This document shows, piece after piece, positions 34,205-44,816 of a DNA stretch of 64,000 bases. A program made the translations under genes and the position numbers. The notes below the pieces were generated by a model, which was not told the DNA's origin, did no database searches, and saw only the letters and a program-made list of their open reading frames with translations. The stretch is taken from positions 1-64,000 of the forward strand of contig JAPOXV010000023.1 of the NCBI GenBank assembly GCA_026706935.1. The letters are read 5' to 3'. Each line of letters begins with the position of its first letter. Within the stretch, counting starts at the first letter, position 1. Source of the DNA: Gammaproteobacteria bacterium. Lineage in GTDB: Bacteria; Pseudomonadota; Gammaproteobacteria; Pseudomonadales; Azotimanducaceae.

Positions 34205-36301
34205 ATGAAGGCTCGCAACGAGAAATTCACGAAGATAGTTAACGCAAATAATCAATTCCTCATCCCCGTATTCCAACGGAACTTCAGTTGGACTGTCGAG
34301 CAGTGTGCGCAACTATGGCGCGATCTGAAGCGCACGAGCTCAGAGACCGAAGACACATCGCATTTCTTAGGACCAATCGTGTACATTGAAGCAGACGTAA
34401 GAGGTCCGTTTCAGCGATGGATGTTAATAGACGGGCAACAACGCTTAACCACGCTGACCGTAGTTTTAATCGCCTTACGGGACTATATTCAAGCAGTGAA
34501 TTGGGTAGGTAGTACAGACGGACCAACGATCGAGAAGATTGATGCGTATTACTTGAAGAACGTGCTTGAGTCCGGTCAAAGGCAATACAAACTCCTGCTA
34601 CGTCGTAATGACAACGCGACGCTCCAGGCTCTCATTGATCAGAGTGATCCTGCTGATCTCCCGGACGGATATTCAGAGTTGTTGTTGGACGCATATGAGT
34701 TTTTTCTTACTGAATTGCAGAATCCAAACTGCGATCCAGAGGCCGTATATCGCGGAATCTGTCGATTGAGCGTAGTTGACGTCACGCTCGAGCGTGGCGT
34801 CGACAATCCGCAGCTTGTCTTTGAGAGCATGAATTCCACTGGTGTTGATTTGCGACAGAGTGATCTTGTAAGAAACTATCTTTTGATGGATATCGATGAA
34901 ACTGAACAATCGCTACTCTACGACAAGTACTGGCGCGAGATCGAAACACTGTTCCAGACTTCAGGAAACGCCTTTGACAATTTCCTACGAGACTACATGG
35001 CTCTGAAACAGAGCCGTGTGCAACAGATTCGATTGGACCGAGTCTACGATGATTTCAAGCTCTTCTACAAATCGGATGGTAACAACGGCCTACAAGACCT
35101 ACTGATCGATATGACGAATTCGGCTCGATCATATGCATCGTTTCTAGGGATAGTACGTTCAGGATTTCCGTGGCTGGCTGAATCAATGACTTATATGAGA
35201 TCTCTAAACACAACTCAGAGTTTGTTAGTGATGCGATTGTTTGAATTTCATGAACAGGGAAAACTCACACAAAGTGAATTCATTCGTTCTGTTGAGCTGA
35301 CTGAGAGCTATCTCCTTCGACGAGCAGTGGTAGGTCTGCAAACGCGAGGGTACTGGGCTCTATTTGCTCGAATCGCACTCAATCTCAATCCGGACTCGGT
35401 ATTTGATTCGTTGCAAGTCGCCTTCACTCGTTTGGAGGGAAATAACCGCTTTCCAGGTGACGATGAATTCTCACGAGCGATGGTTGAACACGATCTGTAC
35501 GGACTACGAGTTTGTAAGCACATACTTGACCGACTTGAGAATGCAGGACAGCACGAGCCAAGTCCAGTCCAAAACTATTCAATCGAACACGTTATGCCGC
35601 AGAAGGTCACAGACGTACCGGAATGGCAGGAAATGCTCGGAGTTGGTTGGGAGAGCATTCACGAAACATGGCTACACCGGCTTGGAAACTTGACGTTGAC
35701 GGCATACAACAGCACATACAGCAATCGCCCATTTCATGAAAAAGTGGCACTTCCCGGTGGGTTTAGCCAAAGCGCTGTACGGCTGAACGAGGACATTCGC
35801 AGCAAGTCTCAATGGACCCGAGAGGAAATGCAATGCCGTGGGAATAAACTAGCGCAACGAGCACTTTCGATTTGGCCAAGACCAGTTGCTGATATAGCTA
35901 CTATCCAAGCAGCTGACATACGGGATCTAACTGAACGTGCGGCGGAGAACGATCCGAATGAACTCGAAATGAGTGATTCGGTTCGATACTTGCTCAACGA
36001 AGTTCTCACATCTATTCAGGACATGGGCAATGTGATTAACGTAGTTGAGAATAAATCGGTAAGCTGCTATAGTCCAGAGTTCTTTGTTGAATTGATGCCA
36101 AGAGCACATCGGTTAAGAGTTATTCTCCCACTAGAACTGGATGAAGTAGAAATCCACGATGGATTGGCTGTTTATGATGCATCCGCGCAGAAGTTTGTCG
36201 TCAATCGTGTACATACAGACAGTGACTTACTCGTGGACATTGAAGAAAGCTCTCAGATATCTACCTTGTTACCGTTAATTCGTCAAGCATTTAATAGGTA
36301 G
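34205..36301 (+). CDS. DUF262/DUF1524 (GmrSD-like) protein with C-terminal DUF5655-like domain
   Basis: A 698-residue protein. FLIPVFQRNFSWT and MLIDGQQRLTTLTVVLIAL are the DUF262 (ParB-like nuclease/NTPase) motifs; VQNYSIEHVMPQKV and LHRLGNLTLTAYNS are the DUF1524 HNH-type motifs with catalytic His. Residues about 590-695 have the DUF5655 pattern. GmrSD and BrxU proteins of this architecture are type IV restriction enzymes that cut modified phage DNA. It is a single gene with its own promoter and no methyltransferase nearby. Defence function is inferred from the family. Confidence 0.85.
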   Translation: MKARNEKFTKIVNANNQFLIPVFQRNFSWTVEQCAQLWRDLKRTSSETEDTSHFLGPIVYIEADVRGPFQRWMLIDGQQRLTTLTVVLIALRDYIQAVNWVGSTDGPTIEKIDAYYLKNVLESGQRQYKLLLRRNDNATLQALIDQSDPADLPDGYSELLLDAYEFFLTELQNPNCDPEAVYRGICRLSVVDVTLERGVDNPQLVFESMNSTGVDLRQSDLVRNYLLMDIDETEQSLLYDKYWREIETLFQTSGNAFDNFLRDYMALKQSRVQQIRLDRVYDDFKLFYKSDGNNGLQDLLIDMTNSARSYASFLGIVRSGFPWLAESMTYMRSLNTTQSLLVMRLFEFHEQGKLTQSEFIRSVELTESYLLRRAVVGLQTRGYWALFARIALNLNPDSVFDSLQVAFTRLEGNNRFPGDDEFSRAMVEHDLYGLRVCKHILDRLENAGQHEPSPVQNYSIEHVMPQKVTDVPEWQEMLGVGWESIHETWLHRLGNLTLTAYNSTYSNRPFHEKVALPGGFSQSAVRLNEDIRSKSQWTREEMQCRGNKLAQRALSIWPRPVADIATIQAADIRDLTERAAENDPNELEMSDSVRYLLNEVLTSIQDMGNVINVVENKSVSCYSPEFFVELMPRAHRLRVILPLELDEVEIHDGLAVYDASAQKFVVNRVHTDSDLLVDIEESSQISTLLPLIRQAFNR

Positions 36302-36670
36302 ATTTTGGTGACGCAGTCAGTTCCGTATTGACGACAATCCGTCGACGCGAGGACAGTAGTCAATTCGAAACATAAGTTTCTAATCGCGATTAAGAAATGG
36401 GTATACACGAAGCGGTGAGTCAACGGAATCACCAAGGTTAAAACACGCGCATTGTCTGCTCACCACCAAAAGTAAGGTGAGCGGATTCGATTTTTCACCA
36501 TAAAGCCGAATAATTGAGAGTAGCGTCGCACTCTATATGAACTGGATTGGGTAGGGCGAGGTTTCTACACTAATTAGTTGAGCTTCCGTAGGATTGTTTG
36601 AGCGTTCTGTATTGACTCTAATCTAGAAATGGACTCTTCAAATTGCCGATTTCCATTGTATCGCTTGGAC
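36302..36670. other. Intergenic region with a hairpin and a palindrome
   Basis: No supported gene. GCTCACC (36458-36464) pairs with GGTGAGC (36476-36482) over an 11-base loop; the nearest T-run (36491-36495) is eight bases later, so it is at best a weak terminator for the DUF262 gene. TTTCTAATCGCGATTAAGAAA at 36377-36397 has a perfect AATCGCGATT core and nearly symmetric arms; a possible protein-binding site. Confidence 0.5.
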
Positions 36671-37645
36671 CTAAATCCGCCAGCCGCGCCACATGTCGTC
36701 GCTGACTTCGGCGTCGTTCTTGAACATTTTGGCGTCTTTAAACCACTCGTAGAGACCGAGTTCGCGATGCGTATCTGCATCGAGAATTTCGCGATCTTCG
36801 GTGAAATCAGCGAACACCGCCCAACGGATCGAATCACCTATGTGGACGCCAGCGGAGTGAACTGTTCGACCATGCCAGAACACGACATCGCCTCGTTGAC
36901 CTACGAATTCAACAGGTGTGATGTTCTTGACGACTTCACGCATGGCATTATTGAATGCGTCGGTCGGTGACCAGTTCGCTTCATATTTATGCGCTTGAAA
37001 CATGAGAATGTGACTGCCTGGGTAGACGGTGAATCCACCAGAACGCGATGGAACATCGTCAAGGTACACGCAAACATTGAGTTGTTGACACACTCGGTCC
37101 GTATGAGGACCGAGACTCGAACCATTCAAGTGCCGCTCGACCTCTTCGCTTGACAATCGCTCAGTTGGAAAAAGTGCATACACACCTCTCGTACGCTCGC
37201 TTGTTTTTAGATTGTCCGCAAGTAAAGCGCGTGCAATTTCACGAATGCGAGGATTGTTCGGTACAAGATCCATGAGGTATTGCTGATTGCCGATCTCGTG
37301 CATCTTGACAGTTCTGCCATGCACGGCAGTACGTTGTCGCCCTTCAAACGGTCCCGATGTATCCGCCGATGGAAGTTCCGACCATTGAGGCGAGCGCCAG
37401 CTCGCAGGATCGTCACGCTTCAATTGCCATCCACTACCCGCAGCAGGTGGTACAGTGTCGATCAAACATTCCCAAGCGCGGTCTAGTGCGTCTGACACGG
37501 ATTCGCGATCGATAAGACTACGTTTGAAAAGGAAACCGTTTTCCTTGAAGAAATCAACCTCCTTCTGCGAGACAGGTACACCCTTTTCCGCTAATTCTGG
37601 CGGTTCAAATACGGCGCTAGGTCGACTAACCACACGATCTGACAT
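36671..37645 (-). CDS. Phytanoyl-CoA dioxygenase (PhyH) family protein
   Basis: A 324-residue Fe(II)/2-oxoglutarate oxygenase. SLGPHTDRVCQQLNVCVYLD holds the HxD iron ligands, VVFWHGRTVHSAG the distal His, and SIRWAVFADF the Arg that binds 2-oxoglutarate, in canonical order. Substrates in this family range from fatty acyl-CoAs to small osmolytes and halogenated compounds; not determinable here. It is 65 bases downstream of guaA on the same strand. Confidence 0.88.
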   Translation of the reverse strand: MSDRVVSRPSAVFEPPELAEKGVPVSQKEVDFFKENGFLFKRSLIDRESVSDALDRAWECLIDTVPPAAGSGWQLKRDDPASWRSPQWSELPSADTSGPFEGRQRTAVHGRTVKMHEIGNQQYLMDLVPNNPRIREIARALLADNLKTSERTRGVYALFPTERLSSEEVERHLNGSSLGPHTDRVCQQLNVCVYLDDVPSRSGGFTVYPGSHILMFQAHKYEANWSPTDAFNNAMREVVKNITPVEFVGQRGDVVFWHGRTVHSAGVHIGDSIRWAVFADFTEDREILDADTHRELGLYEWFKDAKMFKNDAEVSDDMWRGWRI

Positions 37646-37710
37646 CAGAGCCTAGTCTCCATTACTGTATCCGGCTTATGCGCGCTTACAGCATAACCAA
37701 TTACAGAAGA

Positions 37711-39246
37711 TCATTCCCATTCGATTGTTGCCGGCGGCTTGCTTGATACGTCGTAGACGACACGCGATATTCCTTTGACTTCGTTGATGATCCTCGACGA
37801 AATTCTGCCAATCAGATCATGGGGAAGCTTTGCCCAATCCGCAGTCATGAAGTCAGTGGTTGTTACCGCTCGCATTGCGATCACGTATTCGTAGCGCCGT
37901 GCATCTCCCATGACGCCAACGGATTTGACAGGCAGGAATACACAAAAGGCTTGTGCGACCTTGTCGTACCAATCCGCCCGTCGCAACTCTTCTAGATAGA
38001 TTGCATCCGCCTGTCGTAGGCTCTCCAAGTACGGTTCACGAATCTCACCTAACACCCGAACAGCAAGCCCAGGACCCGGGAACGGATGTCTGTTGATCAA
38101 TGAGTCAGGAAGACCGAGTGCAAGTCCAACTTGGCGAACTTCGTCTTTGAATAGATCTCGCAGTGGTTCAAGTAATTGCAAGTGGAGTCTCTCAGGTAAA
38201 CCTCCCACATTGTGGTGACTCTTAATCACATGCGATTTACCAAACTTCGTAGCCGCAGACTCGACAACGTCAGGATAGATCGTACCCTGCCCAAGAAACT
38301 CGACGTTGGTTAACGCCTTAGCCGCGTCCTCGAACACGCGTATGAAAGTTTCGCCGATGATTTTTCGCTTAACTTCGGGTTCATCTACACCACGAAGCGC
38401 GTCCAAAAATCTCGATCTCGCATCGACCACCTTCAAGTCTAGGTTCATTGTGTTCGATGGTTTAAACGCTTGCTCGACTTCCTCACGTTCATTGACACGA
38501 AGCAAGCCGTTGTCGACAAACACGCAGTGAAGTCTCTCACCGATCGCACGAGCAAGCAGTGCGGCTGTCACACTCGAGTCAACACCGCCGGACAAGCCGA
38601 GCAACACTTCTCCATCGCCGACCTCCTGCCTGATCTCCTCCACCAGTCTGTCCACAATGTCTGCGGGTTGCCAAGAAGGTTCGCAACCGACGACATCGAA
38701 CAGAAATCGACGTAAGATCTCGTTGCCATCACGGGTATGTGTGACTTCCGGGTGAAACTGGATCCCGTACCACTTGCGTTCTGGATCTGCCATGCCGACA
38801 AACGGTGCGGAGGTTGTTTTCGCGGTACCAATGAACCCATCGGGCAGAACAGCTACCTTATCACCATGACTCATCCACACTGGCAACGTCGTTCCGAAAC
38901 CATGTAAGAGTGAATCACCACCGTTCGTCAGGACCTCCGTTGCGCCAAATTCCTTCATCCGCGAATCTTCGACGTGACCACCGAGCTGTGCTACCAACGC
39001 TTGCATGCCGTAGCAGATCCCAAGAATAGGTTTTTCGCTCCCAAGCAACCAATCTGGAATGCGTGGCGTGATCCTCTCGGTTACCGATTCAGGACCGCCC
39101 GAAAGGATGAAGGCATCGGGGCGTAAGTCATCGAGCACCGATGCAGCTGCATCAAACGGATGAATCTCACAATAGACGTTGAGCTCTCGCACACGACGCG
39201 CGATCAGCTGCGTCGTTTGCGATCCGAAATCAATTACGACGATCAA
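37711..39246 (-). CDS. guaA: GMP synthase (glutamine-hydrolysing)
   Basis: A 511-residue enzyme that converts XMP to GMP. N-terminal amidotransferase: [30 protein letters not shown] (nucleophile Cys) and FHPEVTHT (His, Glu). ATP pyrophosphatase: [19 protein letters not shown]-loop. C-terminal dimer domain: [16 protein letters not shown] and the ending KPPATIEWE. Complete and typical. It follows guaB by 42 bases, giving a guaBA operon. Confidence 0.97.
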   Translation of the reverse strand: MIVVIDFGSQTTQLIARRVRELNVYCEIHPFDAAASVLDDLRPDAFILSGGPESVTERITPRIPDWLLGSEKPILGICYGMQALVAQLGGHVEDSRMKEFGATEVLTNGGDSLLHGFGTTLPVWMSHGDKVAVLPDGFIGTAKTTSAPFVGMADPERKWYGIQFHPEVTHTRDGNEILRRFLFDVVGCEPSWQPADIVDRLVEEIRQEVGDGEVLLGLSGGVDSSVTAALLARAIGERLHCVFVDNGLLRVNEREEVEQAFKPSNTMNLDLKVVDARSRFLDALRGVDEPEVKRKIIGETFIRVFEDAAKALTNVEFLGQGTIYPDVVESAATKFGKSHVIKSHHNVGGLPERLHLQLLEPLRDLFKDEVRQVGLALGLPDSLINRHPFPGPGLAVRVLGEIREPYLESLRQADAIYLEELRRADWYDKVAQAFCVFLPVKSVGVMGDARRYEYVIAMRAVTTTDFMTADWAKLPHDLIGRISSRIINEVKGISRVVYDVSSKPPATIEWE

Positions 39247-39288
39247 GCCGACTAGTCCAGCTGCTTACGAATTAGGATCGATGGTAGT

Positions 39289-40755
39289 TCAACCGGGATA
39301 GTTGGGCGCTTCCTTCACGATATCGACGTCGTGGACGTGACTTTCTTCTTGACTAGCACTTGTAATAGTGGTGAATTGAGACTGGGTGCGGAGTTCATCG
39401 ATCGTCTCGCATCCCGTATAACCCATCGCACTGCGCAGACCGCCAGTCATCTGTTGTACCACAGCGCGAAGTGGACCACGATACGGTACGCGCCCTTCAA
39501 CACCTTCCGGAACGAGCTTGTTCACATTGGCATCCTCATTCAACGCATAACGATTTCGCGAACCTCGGTGTTCAGCCAACGCGCCAAGAGAACCCATTCC
39601 TCGATAGCTTTTGTAAGTGCGTCCCTGATAGAGCTCAATCTCACCGGGAGCTTCGTCGGTACCGGCTAATAACGAACCAATCATGACACAGTCAGCGCCT
39701 GCAGCGATCGCTTTCGCGATATCACCGGAATAGCGAATGCCGCCATCAGCGATGACGGGCACATCTTCAGAATTCAACTCAGTAGCCACTTCGTCGATCG
39801 CCGTCACCTGAGGGACACCAACACCAGTGACCATTCGTGTCGTACAGATGCTACCGGGACCAATCCCGACCTTTACCGCATCAGCCCCAGCGTCGACAAG
39901 TGCACGAGCACCTTCCGCCGTCGCAATATTGCCGCCGACGACGTTGATGTCTGCGAACGATTGCTTTATCCATCGTATGCGTTCGATGACGTTTTTCGAG
40001 TGCCCGTGGGCTGTATCGACGACGATCAAATCCACGCCCGCTTCTGCCAGCTTCGCGACTCGTTCATCCGTTTCAGAACTCGTACCGACAGAAGCACCAA
40101 CGCGCAGCTGACCTGCCTCATCTTTACAGGCGTTTGGGTAGTCCTGCGACTTCTGTATATCTTTAACCGTCACCATACCGCTCAGTTGACCATCACCATT
40201 CGTCAACAAAATCTTCTCGATTCGGTGTTTCTGTAACAGTTCAAGAATCGTTTCAAACGACGAATCCTCGGGGGTCGTTACGAGCTTGGACTTCGGCGTC
40301 ATCACATCCGCGACGCGCAAGTCCATGCGCGTCTCAAACCGAATATCGCGATGGGTGACGATCCCTGCTAATTTGTCTTGACTTAGAACGGGGACGCCTG
40401 AAATCTGGTGTTTTGCGGTAAGGTTGATAAGGTCCTGAAGAGACGCGTCCACATCGATCGTAATAGGGTCACGAATGACGCCCGTCTCAAATTTCTTAAC
40501 CGTCCGAACTTCCTCAGCTTGTGCCTCAATCGGCATGTTCTTATGCACGATGCCGATACCGCCTTCTTGAGCGATACCAATTGCGAGGCGTGCCTCGGTC
40601 ACGGTGTCCATAGCAGCAGAGATGAGTGGAACGTTTACGGAAATGTCTCGCGTGACACGGGATTGCAGCGAGACATCAGCAGGAAGGACCTTGGAATAAC
40701 CTGGTCGCAAAAGCACATCGTCAAACGTCAGAGCTTCGTTGGTGATGCGCAACAT
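39289..40755 (-). CDS. guaB: IMP dehydrogenase
   Basis: A 488-residue enzyme that oxidises IMP to XMP with [21 protein letters not shown] opening, two CBS domains (about residues 95-200), [18 protein letters not shown] with catalytic Cys, and [10 protein letters not shown] flap region. Typical length. First gene of guaBA, divergent from xseA across 214 bases of untranslated DNA. Confidence 0.97.
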   Translation of the reverse strand: MLRITNEALTFDDVLLRPGYSKVLPADVSLQSRVTRDISVNVPLISAAMDTVTEARLAIGIAQEGGIGIVHKNMPIEAQAEEVRTVKKFETGVIRDPITIDVDASLQDLINLTAKHQISGVPVLSQDKLAGIVTHRDIRFETRMDLRVADVMTPKSKLVTTPEDSSFETILELLQKHRIEKILLTNGDGQLSGMVTVKDIQKSQDYPNACKDEAGQLRVGASVGTSSETDERVAKLAEAGVDLIVVDTAHGHSKNVIERIRWIKQSFADINVVGGNIATAEGARALVDAGADAVKVGIGPGSICTTRMVTGVGVPQVTAIDEVATELNSEDVPVIADGGIRYSGDIAKAIAAGADCVMIGSLLAGTDEAPGEIELYQGRTYKSYRGMGSLGALAEHRGSRNRYALNEDANVNKLVPEGVEGRVPYRGPLRAVVQQMTGGLRSAMGYTGCETIDELRTQSQFTTITSASQEESHVHDVDIVKEAPNYPG

Positions 40756-40969
40756 GATGTTTAGCCTTCGACCAAAAGGAGATTTTAGCGACGGGTCTCT
40801 TCAAGCGATGTATTAATTCCACCATCTTGAAGTAGGCTAGCTTGAACGTGGAATAACAATCTCGCGTTGTGGCAACGCTTTCATCGGTATAAGGAGGGAA
40901 CCGTCCCCCATAGAATTCAGCTCGGTACTTGCTGCCTGTTACTTTCTCGTACTAGAAGTTCAATAACGC

Positions 40970-42538
40970 ATGCCAGAAGACGGCACCAACGAGCCGATCC
41001 ATACCGTAGGTCAAGCCATTGAGCGCGTAAATCGCGTCCTAGACGAACAGTTTTTGCCGCTTTGGGTAACTGGGGAGATATCGAATCTCTACACCAAAGG
41101 ACATTGGTATTTTGACCTGGTTGAGGGGAATGCCTCCCTTCACTGCATCGCGTGGCAGAGCGTTAATAAACGATTCCGCTTTAGTATCGAAAACGGATCA
41201 AAGGTAAATGTACGGGGCAAATTTACGATCTATCGTGACCGCGGTCAGTTCCAGATCGTCGTCGATCGAATGGAACTCGCAGGTGAAGGTGCGCTTCGAG
41301 CAGAATTTGAACGCCTTCGTCGGGACCTCGAACGCGAAGGACTGTTCCGACCGGAACATAAGAAACCGATCCCGCGATTTCCAAAACGAATTGCGTTACT
41401 GACGGGGAGAGATGGCGCAGCGATTAAAGACGTCATCCAGAACTTCAGTAGACGCTATCCATTGACGGAAATACATGTCGTACCTACCTTGGTACAAGGG
41501 CGTAACGCACCCGACTCTATCACCAAAGCGATCCGTCGCGCGATGCGTGCGAGTATTAATGCCGATGTATTGCTTTTGACAAGAGGCGGCGGGTCTTTCG
41601 AAGACCTGAATGCGTTTAACGACGAATCGGTTGCACGTGCGATCTTTGCTTGCCCCATTCCTGTGGTAAGTGCGATCGGGCATGAAAAGGATGTTTCCAT
41701 TTCTGATTTTGTCGCAGATCAGCGCGCTGCAACGCCATCGACGGCAGTCGAGTTGATGGCGCCTGATCGTTCAGAATTGCAGCAGCAGGTAGGCGCAGTC
41801 AGACACCGGCTGCGCGGTTTGATAGAAGGATCGCTTGTTCACTTTGCGCGCGACCTTGAGACTCTCGGCGCAAGCCTCCGCAAGCCGACACAAGACATCG
41901 ACATTCGCACCAAACACCTATTCCAGACGCGAGAAAAGCTGATCGACGCATTCGAGTCGCAGTTTGATTTGCTTGATCGAAAGGTGATTAGCTTGTCACT
42001 ACGACTGCAGCGCGTTTCGCCGCGAGTTCACATTAAAACCCTTGACGAAAGGCTCACAAACCTTGAACATCGATTGCAGCGAAGCAACCCGATCACACAC
42101 CTCAATGACTTAGCGCGACGGAGCAACGAATCCCAACGCCGCCTTCAAGAGCATATGACGACACTGTTAAACCAACATCAAAATCGCTTGCGCCTCGCTC
42201 TCATGCGCCTCGCGCGCATTAGACCGATCGACCATATCGAACGACTCTATGGCAGCGTTAATCGCCTGCGTGAAGTGTTGACGTCATCCTTACGTAGTGG
42301 TGTAGAAAACCATGACGCCTCACTTCGTCAACGCGTCGCTACGCTCAGGGCTGTAAGTCCGCTCGCGACCCTTGATAGAGGGTATGCGGTGGTCACGAAA
42401 CCCGATGGTTCAGTTTGGGGTGAGATCGTATCTGAGATCGGTGCAATACAACCTAGTGAACCTATTAGAGCGCACGTGCGCGACGGGACGATCGATGCAA
42501 TCGTACGAGACACCAATAAGCGTGATGAGGTCGACTAA
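40970..42538 (+). CDS. xseA: Exodeoxyribonuclease VII large subunit
   Basis: A 522-residue protein. N-terminal OB fold (LPLWVTGEISNLY; HWYFDLVEG; VRGKFTIYRDRGQFQIVVDRMEL), then the catalytic core with RIALLTGRDGAAIKD, LLLTRGGGSFEDLNAFNDESV and VVSAIGHEKDVSISDFVADQRAATPSTAVEL split over conserved motifs, followed by long coiled-coil helices and the final SPLATLDRGYAVV. ExoVII degrades single-stranded DNA and needs the small subunit XseB, which is not in the window. Its last codons overlap the M23 gene. Confidence 0.95.
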   Translation: MPEDGTNEPIHTVGQAIERVNRVLDEQFLPLWVTGEISNLYTKGHWYFDLVEGNASLHCIAWQSVNKRFRFSIENGSKVNVRGKFTIYRDRGQFQIVVDRMELAGEGALRAEFERLRRDLEREGLFRPEHKKPIPRFPKRIALLTGRDGAAIKDVIQNFSRRYPLTEIHVVPTLVQGRNAPDSITKAIRRAMRASINADVLLLTRGGGSFEDLNAFNDESVARAIFACPIPVVSAIGHEKDVSISDFVADQRAATPSTAVELMAPDRSELQQQVGAVRHRLRGLIEGSLVHFARDLETLGASLRKPTQDIDIRTKHLFQTREKLIDAFESQFDLLDRKVISLSLRLQRVSPRVHIKTLDERLTNLEHRLQRSNPITHLNDLARRSNESQRRLQEHMTTLLNQHQNRLRLALMRLARIRPIDHIERLYGSVNRLREVLTSSLRSGVENHDASLRQRVATLRAVSPLATLDRGYAVVTKPDGSVWGEIVSEIGAIQPSEPIRAHVRDGTIDAIVRDTNKRDEVD

Positions 42539-43394
42539 GGTGTATCAAATACATAAAAAACGAGCTTGGATCAGCGGATTCGCGATTACGGTAGCTCTCA
42601 CGCTTAGCTCGGCCGAGTTACATGCAAGAACACTACCGCAAGGCGCCCATGGAACCATCGCATTGGTTCCTGTTGAGACACCCGAGGTCACGAGTGTCGA
42701 GTTTCAGGAAAGACCCCAATTGATGGTGGGAAACGTCGCGATTGTGGCTATTCCGCTGTTTACGACATCTGGCGAATACGACGTTCAAGTACGTTACCGC
42801 GACGGAAGCGAAGAAAACGTAGCGATCAAAGTACTTGACAGGCAGTATCCGGAAGAACGCATCACAGTGACAGATCAGGAACATGTCACACCTTCTGCTC
42901 CTACTCTCGAACGCGTTCGCGAGGAAGCGGCAAGGATGAGAACTGCCTACGAACTGTTTACACCACAACCGGCCGATCTCCTACCGATCGTGCAGCCTGT
43001 TGAAGGCCGTAATTCCGGCGTGTTTGGATCACGACGCTTCTTTAATGATCAACCCCGCAATCCTCATTCAGGAATCGATTGGGCGGCGCCGACTGGAACC
43101 CCCATTAAGAACCCCACCCCCGGCACCGTTGCGGTCGTAGGGGACTTCTTTTTCAACGGAAAAACGGTGCTGATCGATCACGGCGGGGGCTTCGTATCCA
43201 TGATGTGCCATTTGAGTGAAATCCTCGTTACGGAGGGACAACGGCTCGCTCGCGGCGAAGTAATCGGCAAAGTTGGAACGACAGGTCGTTCAACGGGTCC
43301 GCATTTACACTGGACCGTCAGTCTGAATGGTGTACGAACAGACCCGGCAGTATTTATGGCTACACTAAACGCACTTCACGACGCACAACCTTAG
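42525..43394 (+). CDS. M23 family metallopeptidase (LytM/EnvC-like)
   Basis: A protein of 289 residues from ATG 42525, or 284 from GTG 42540, which has GAGG nine bases upstream and lies just after the xseA stop. Signal peptide ending about LSSAELHA. C-terminal peptidase: NPHSGIDWAAPTGTPI (His, Asp zinc ligands) and GRSTGPHLHWTVSL (HxH with catalytic and zinc His). It should cut peptidoglycan cross-links in the periplasm. N-terminal about 150 residues are beta-rich and bind no recognised ligand. Converges with der with only three bases between stops. Confidence 0.88.
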   Translation: MRSTKVYQIHKKRAWISGFAITVALTLSSAELHARTLPQGAHGTIALVPVETPEVTSVEFQERPQLMVGNVAIVAIPLFTTSGEYDVQVRYRDGSEENVAIKVLDRQYPEERITVTDQEHVTPSAPTLERVREEAARMRTAYELFTPQPADLLPIVQPVEGRNSGVFGSRRFFNDQPRNPHSGIDWAAPTGTPIKNPTPGTVAVVGDFFFNGKTVLIDHGGGFVSMMCHLSEILVTEGQRLARGEVIGKVGTTGRSTGPHLHWTVSLNGVRTDPAVFMATLNALHDAQP

Positions 43395-43397
43395 TCA

Positions 43398-44816
43398 CTA
43401 GTCGCGCATACGTTTCGATTTAGCTTTTGCTTTACGTCGTTGGATCAATCGTTGGCGGTGCTTTTGTTGCCGACGCGTAAGTTCATTCCGTCTATGGCCG
43501 AAAGGATTTTCGGTATTTCGATACTCGATCGCGATCGGCATTCCAACGATTTTCAGTGCGGTTCGAAAACGATTTTCTAAGTACTTCCTGTAGCTCGAAG
43601 GTAGTGACTCAACCTGGTTTCCGTGAACGAGCAACGACGGAGGATGATCGCGAAGTTTGTTGACGTACCGTATTTTGACCTGACGTGAACGAACCGTCGG
43701 CGGGGTGTGCCGTTCTACTGCGTGCTGCAATATGCGATTCAGTTCGGGTGTCGCAACATCCAACTTCCCAGCTAGGTGAATTTGCCGCACCTTCGCGTAG
43801 AGCTTTCTAATACCTGTTCGCTTGAGAGCTGACGTGTGGTGAATCGGAATCCACTCTGCAAATCTCAAGCGTCTCGATAGTGAGTTCTTCAATGTCTGCC
43901 GCTGCTCTGAGTCCATCGCATCTACTTTATTGACGACGAGGATCAACCCTGTTCCTGCCTCCACTGCATAGCTCACAATGTGCAAATCTTGCTCGACGAT
44001 GCCTTCTGTCGCATCGATGACGAGCAATGCCACTTCAGCTGCGACCATGGCATCGAGTGCCTTTACGACGGAGAATTTCTCTACGACGTCATCCACTCGA
44101 CCTTTTCGTCGAATACCTGCGGTATCAATCAAGACGTATCGTTGATCATCGCGCTCAAAAGGAATGTAAATCGAATCTCTTGTCGTCCCCGGTTTGTCGA
44201 ATACGACGCAACGTTCGTCATTGAGTAAAGCGTTGACGAGTGTCGATTTTCCTACATTCGGACGACCGATCACGGCGACGGGAACGCCGTCATAGTCGAT
44301 CGATTCGATAGGACGGGTCAGGTACTGTTCGAGCGATTCGCGAAGCGCGTTCACACCGTCGCCGTGCGTAGCGGACACGAAAAGCGCGTCACCAAACCCC
44401 AATCCACTCAACTCTTCTAGCGCTAATAGTTGAGCCTGCTTTACTCCATCAATCTTGTTCGCGACGAGACGCGTTGGTTTGTTCAAGACGCGAAGTTCGT
44501 GGAGAATGATCTCGTCAGCCGCTGTTATTCCTTCAGATGCATCTATTAACGCTAAGACCAAATCTGCCTCGGCGATCGCAAGCTGAACCTGTGCGTTTAC
44601 CTGATCCGCGATATCGGATGTGTCATAAAGTCCACCGGTATCAACGACTGTCGCAAGCCTTTCACCAAATTCCGCTCGACCGTATTTCCGATCACGCGTA
44701 AGACCTGGTCGATCGTGGACAAGTGCATCACGACCACCACACAACCGATTGAAGAGTGTTGATTTACCGACGTTGGGACGACCAACTAGCGCGATCGTTC
44801 CAGACTTTAGGGTCAT
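43398..44816 (-). CDS. der: Ribosome biogenesis GTPase Der (EngA)
   Basis: A 472-residue double GTPase: first P-loop GRPNVGKSTLFNRLCGG (about residues 11-27), VNKIDG; second GRPNVGKSTLVNALL (about 185), VNKVDAM; C-terminal KH-like domain ending in a Lys/Arg-rich tail, involved in 50S assembly. The Der start overlaps the bamB stop (ATGA). Complete. Confidence 0.97.
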   Translation of the reverse strand: MTLKSGTIALVGRPNVGKSTLFNRLCGGRDALVHDRPGLTRDRKYGRAEFGERLATVVDTGGLYDTSDIADQVNAQVQLAIAEADLVLALIDASEGITAADEIILHELRVLNKPTRLVANKIDGVKQAQLLALEELSGLGFGDALFVSATHGDGVNALRESLEQYLTRPIESIDYDGVPVAVIGRPNVGKSTLVNALLNDERCVVFDKPGTTRDSIYIPFERDDQRYVLIDTAGIRRKGRVDDVVEKFSVVKALDAMVAAEVALLVIDATEGIVEQDLHIVSYAVEAGTGLILVVNKVDAMDSEQRQTLKNSLSRRLRFAEWIPIHHTSALKRTGIRKLYAKVRQIHLAGKLDVATPELNRILQHAVERHTPPTVRSRQVKIRYVNKLRDHPPSLLVHGNQVESLPSSYRKYLENRFRTALKIVGMPIAIEYRNTENPFGHRRNELTRRQQKHRQRLIQRRKAKAKSKRMRD

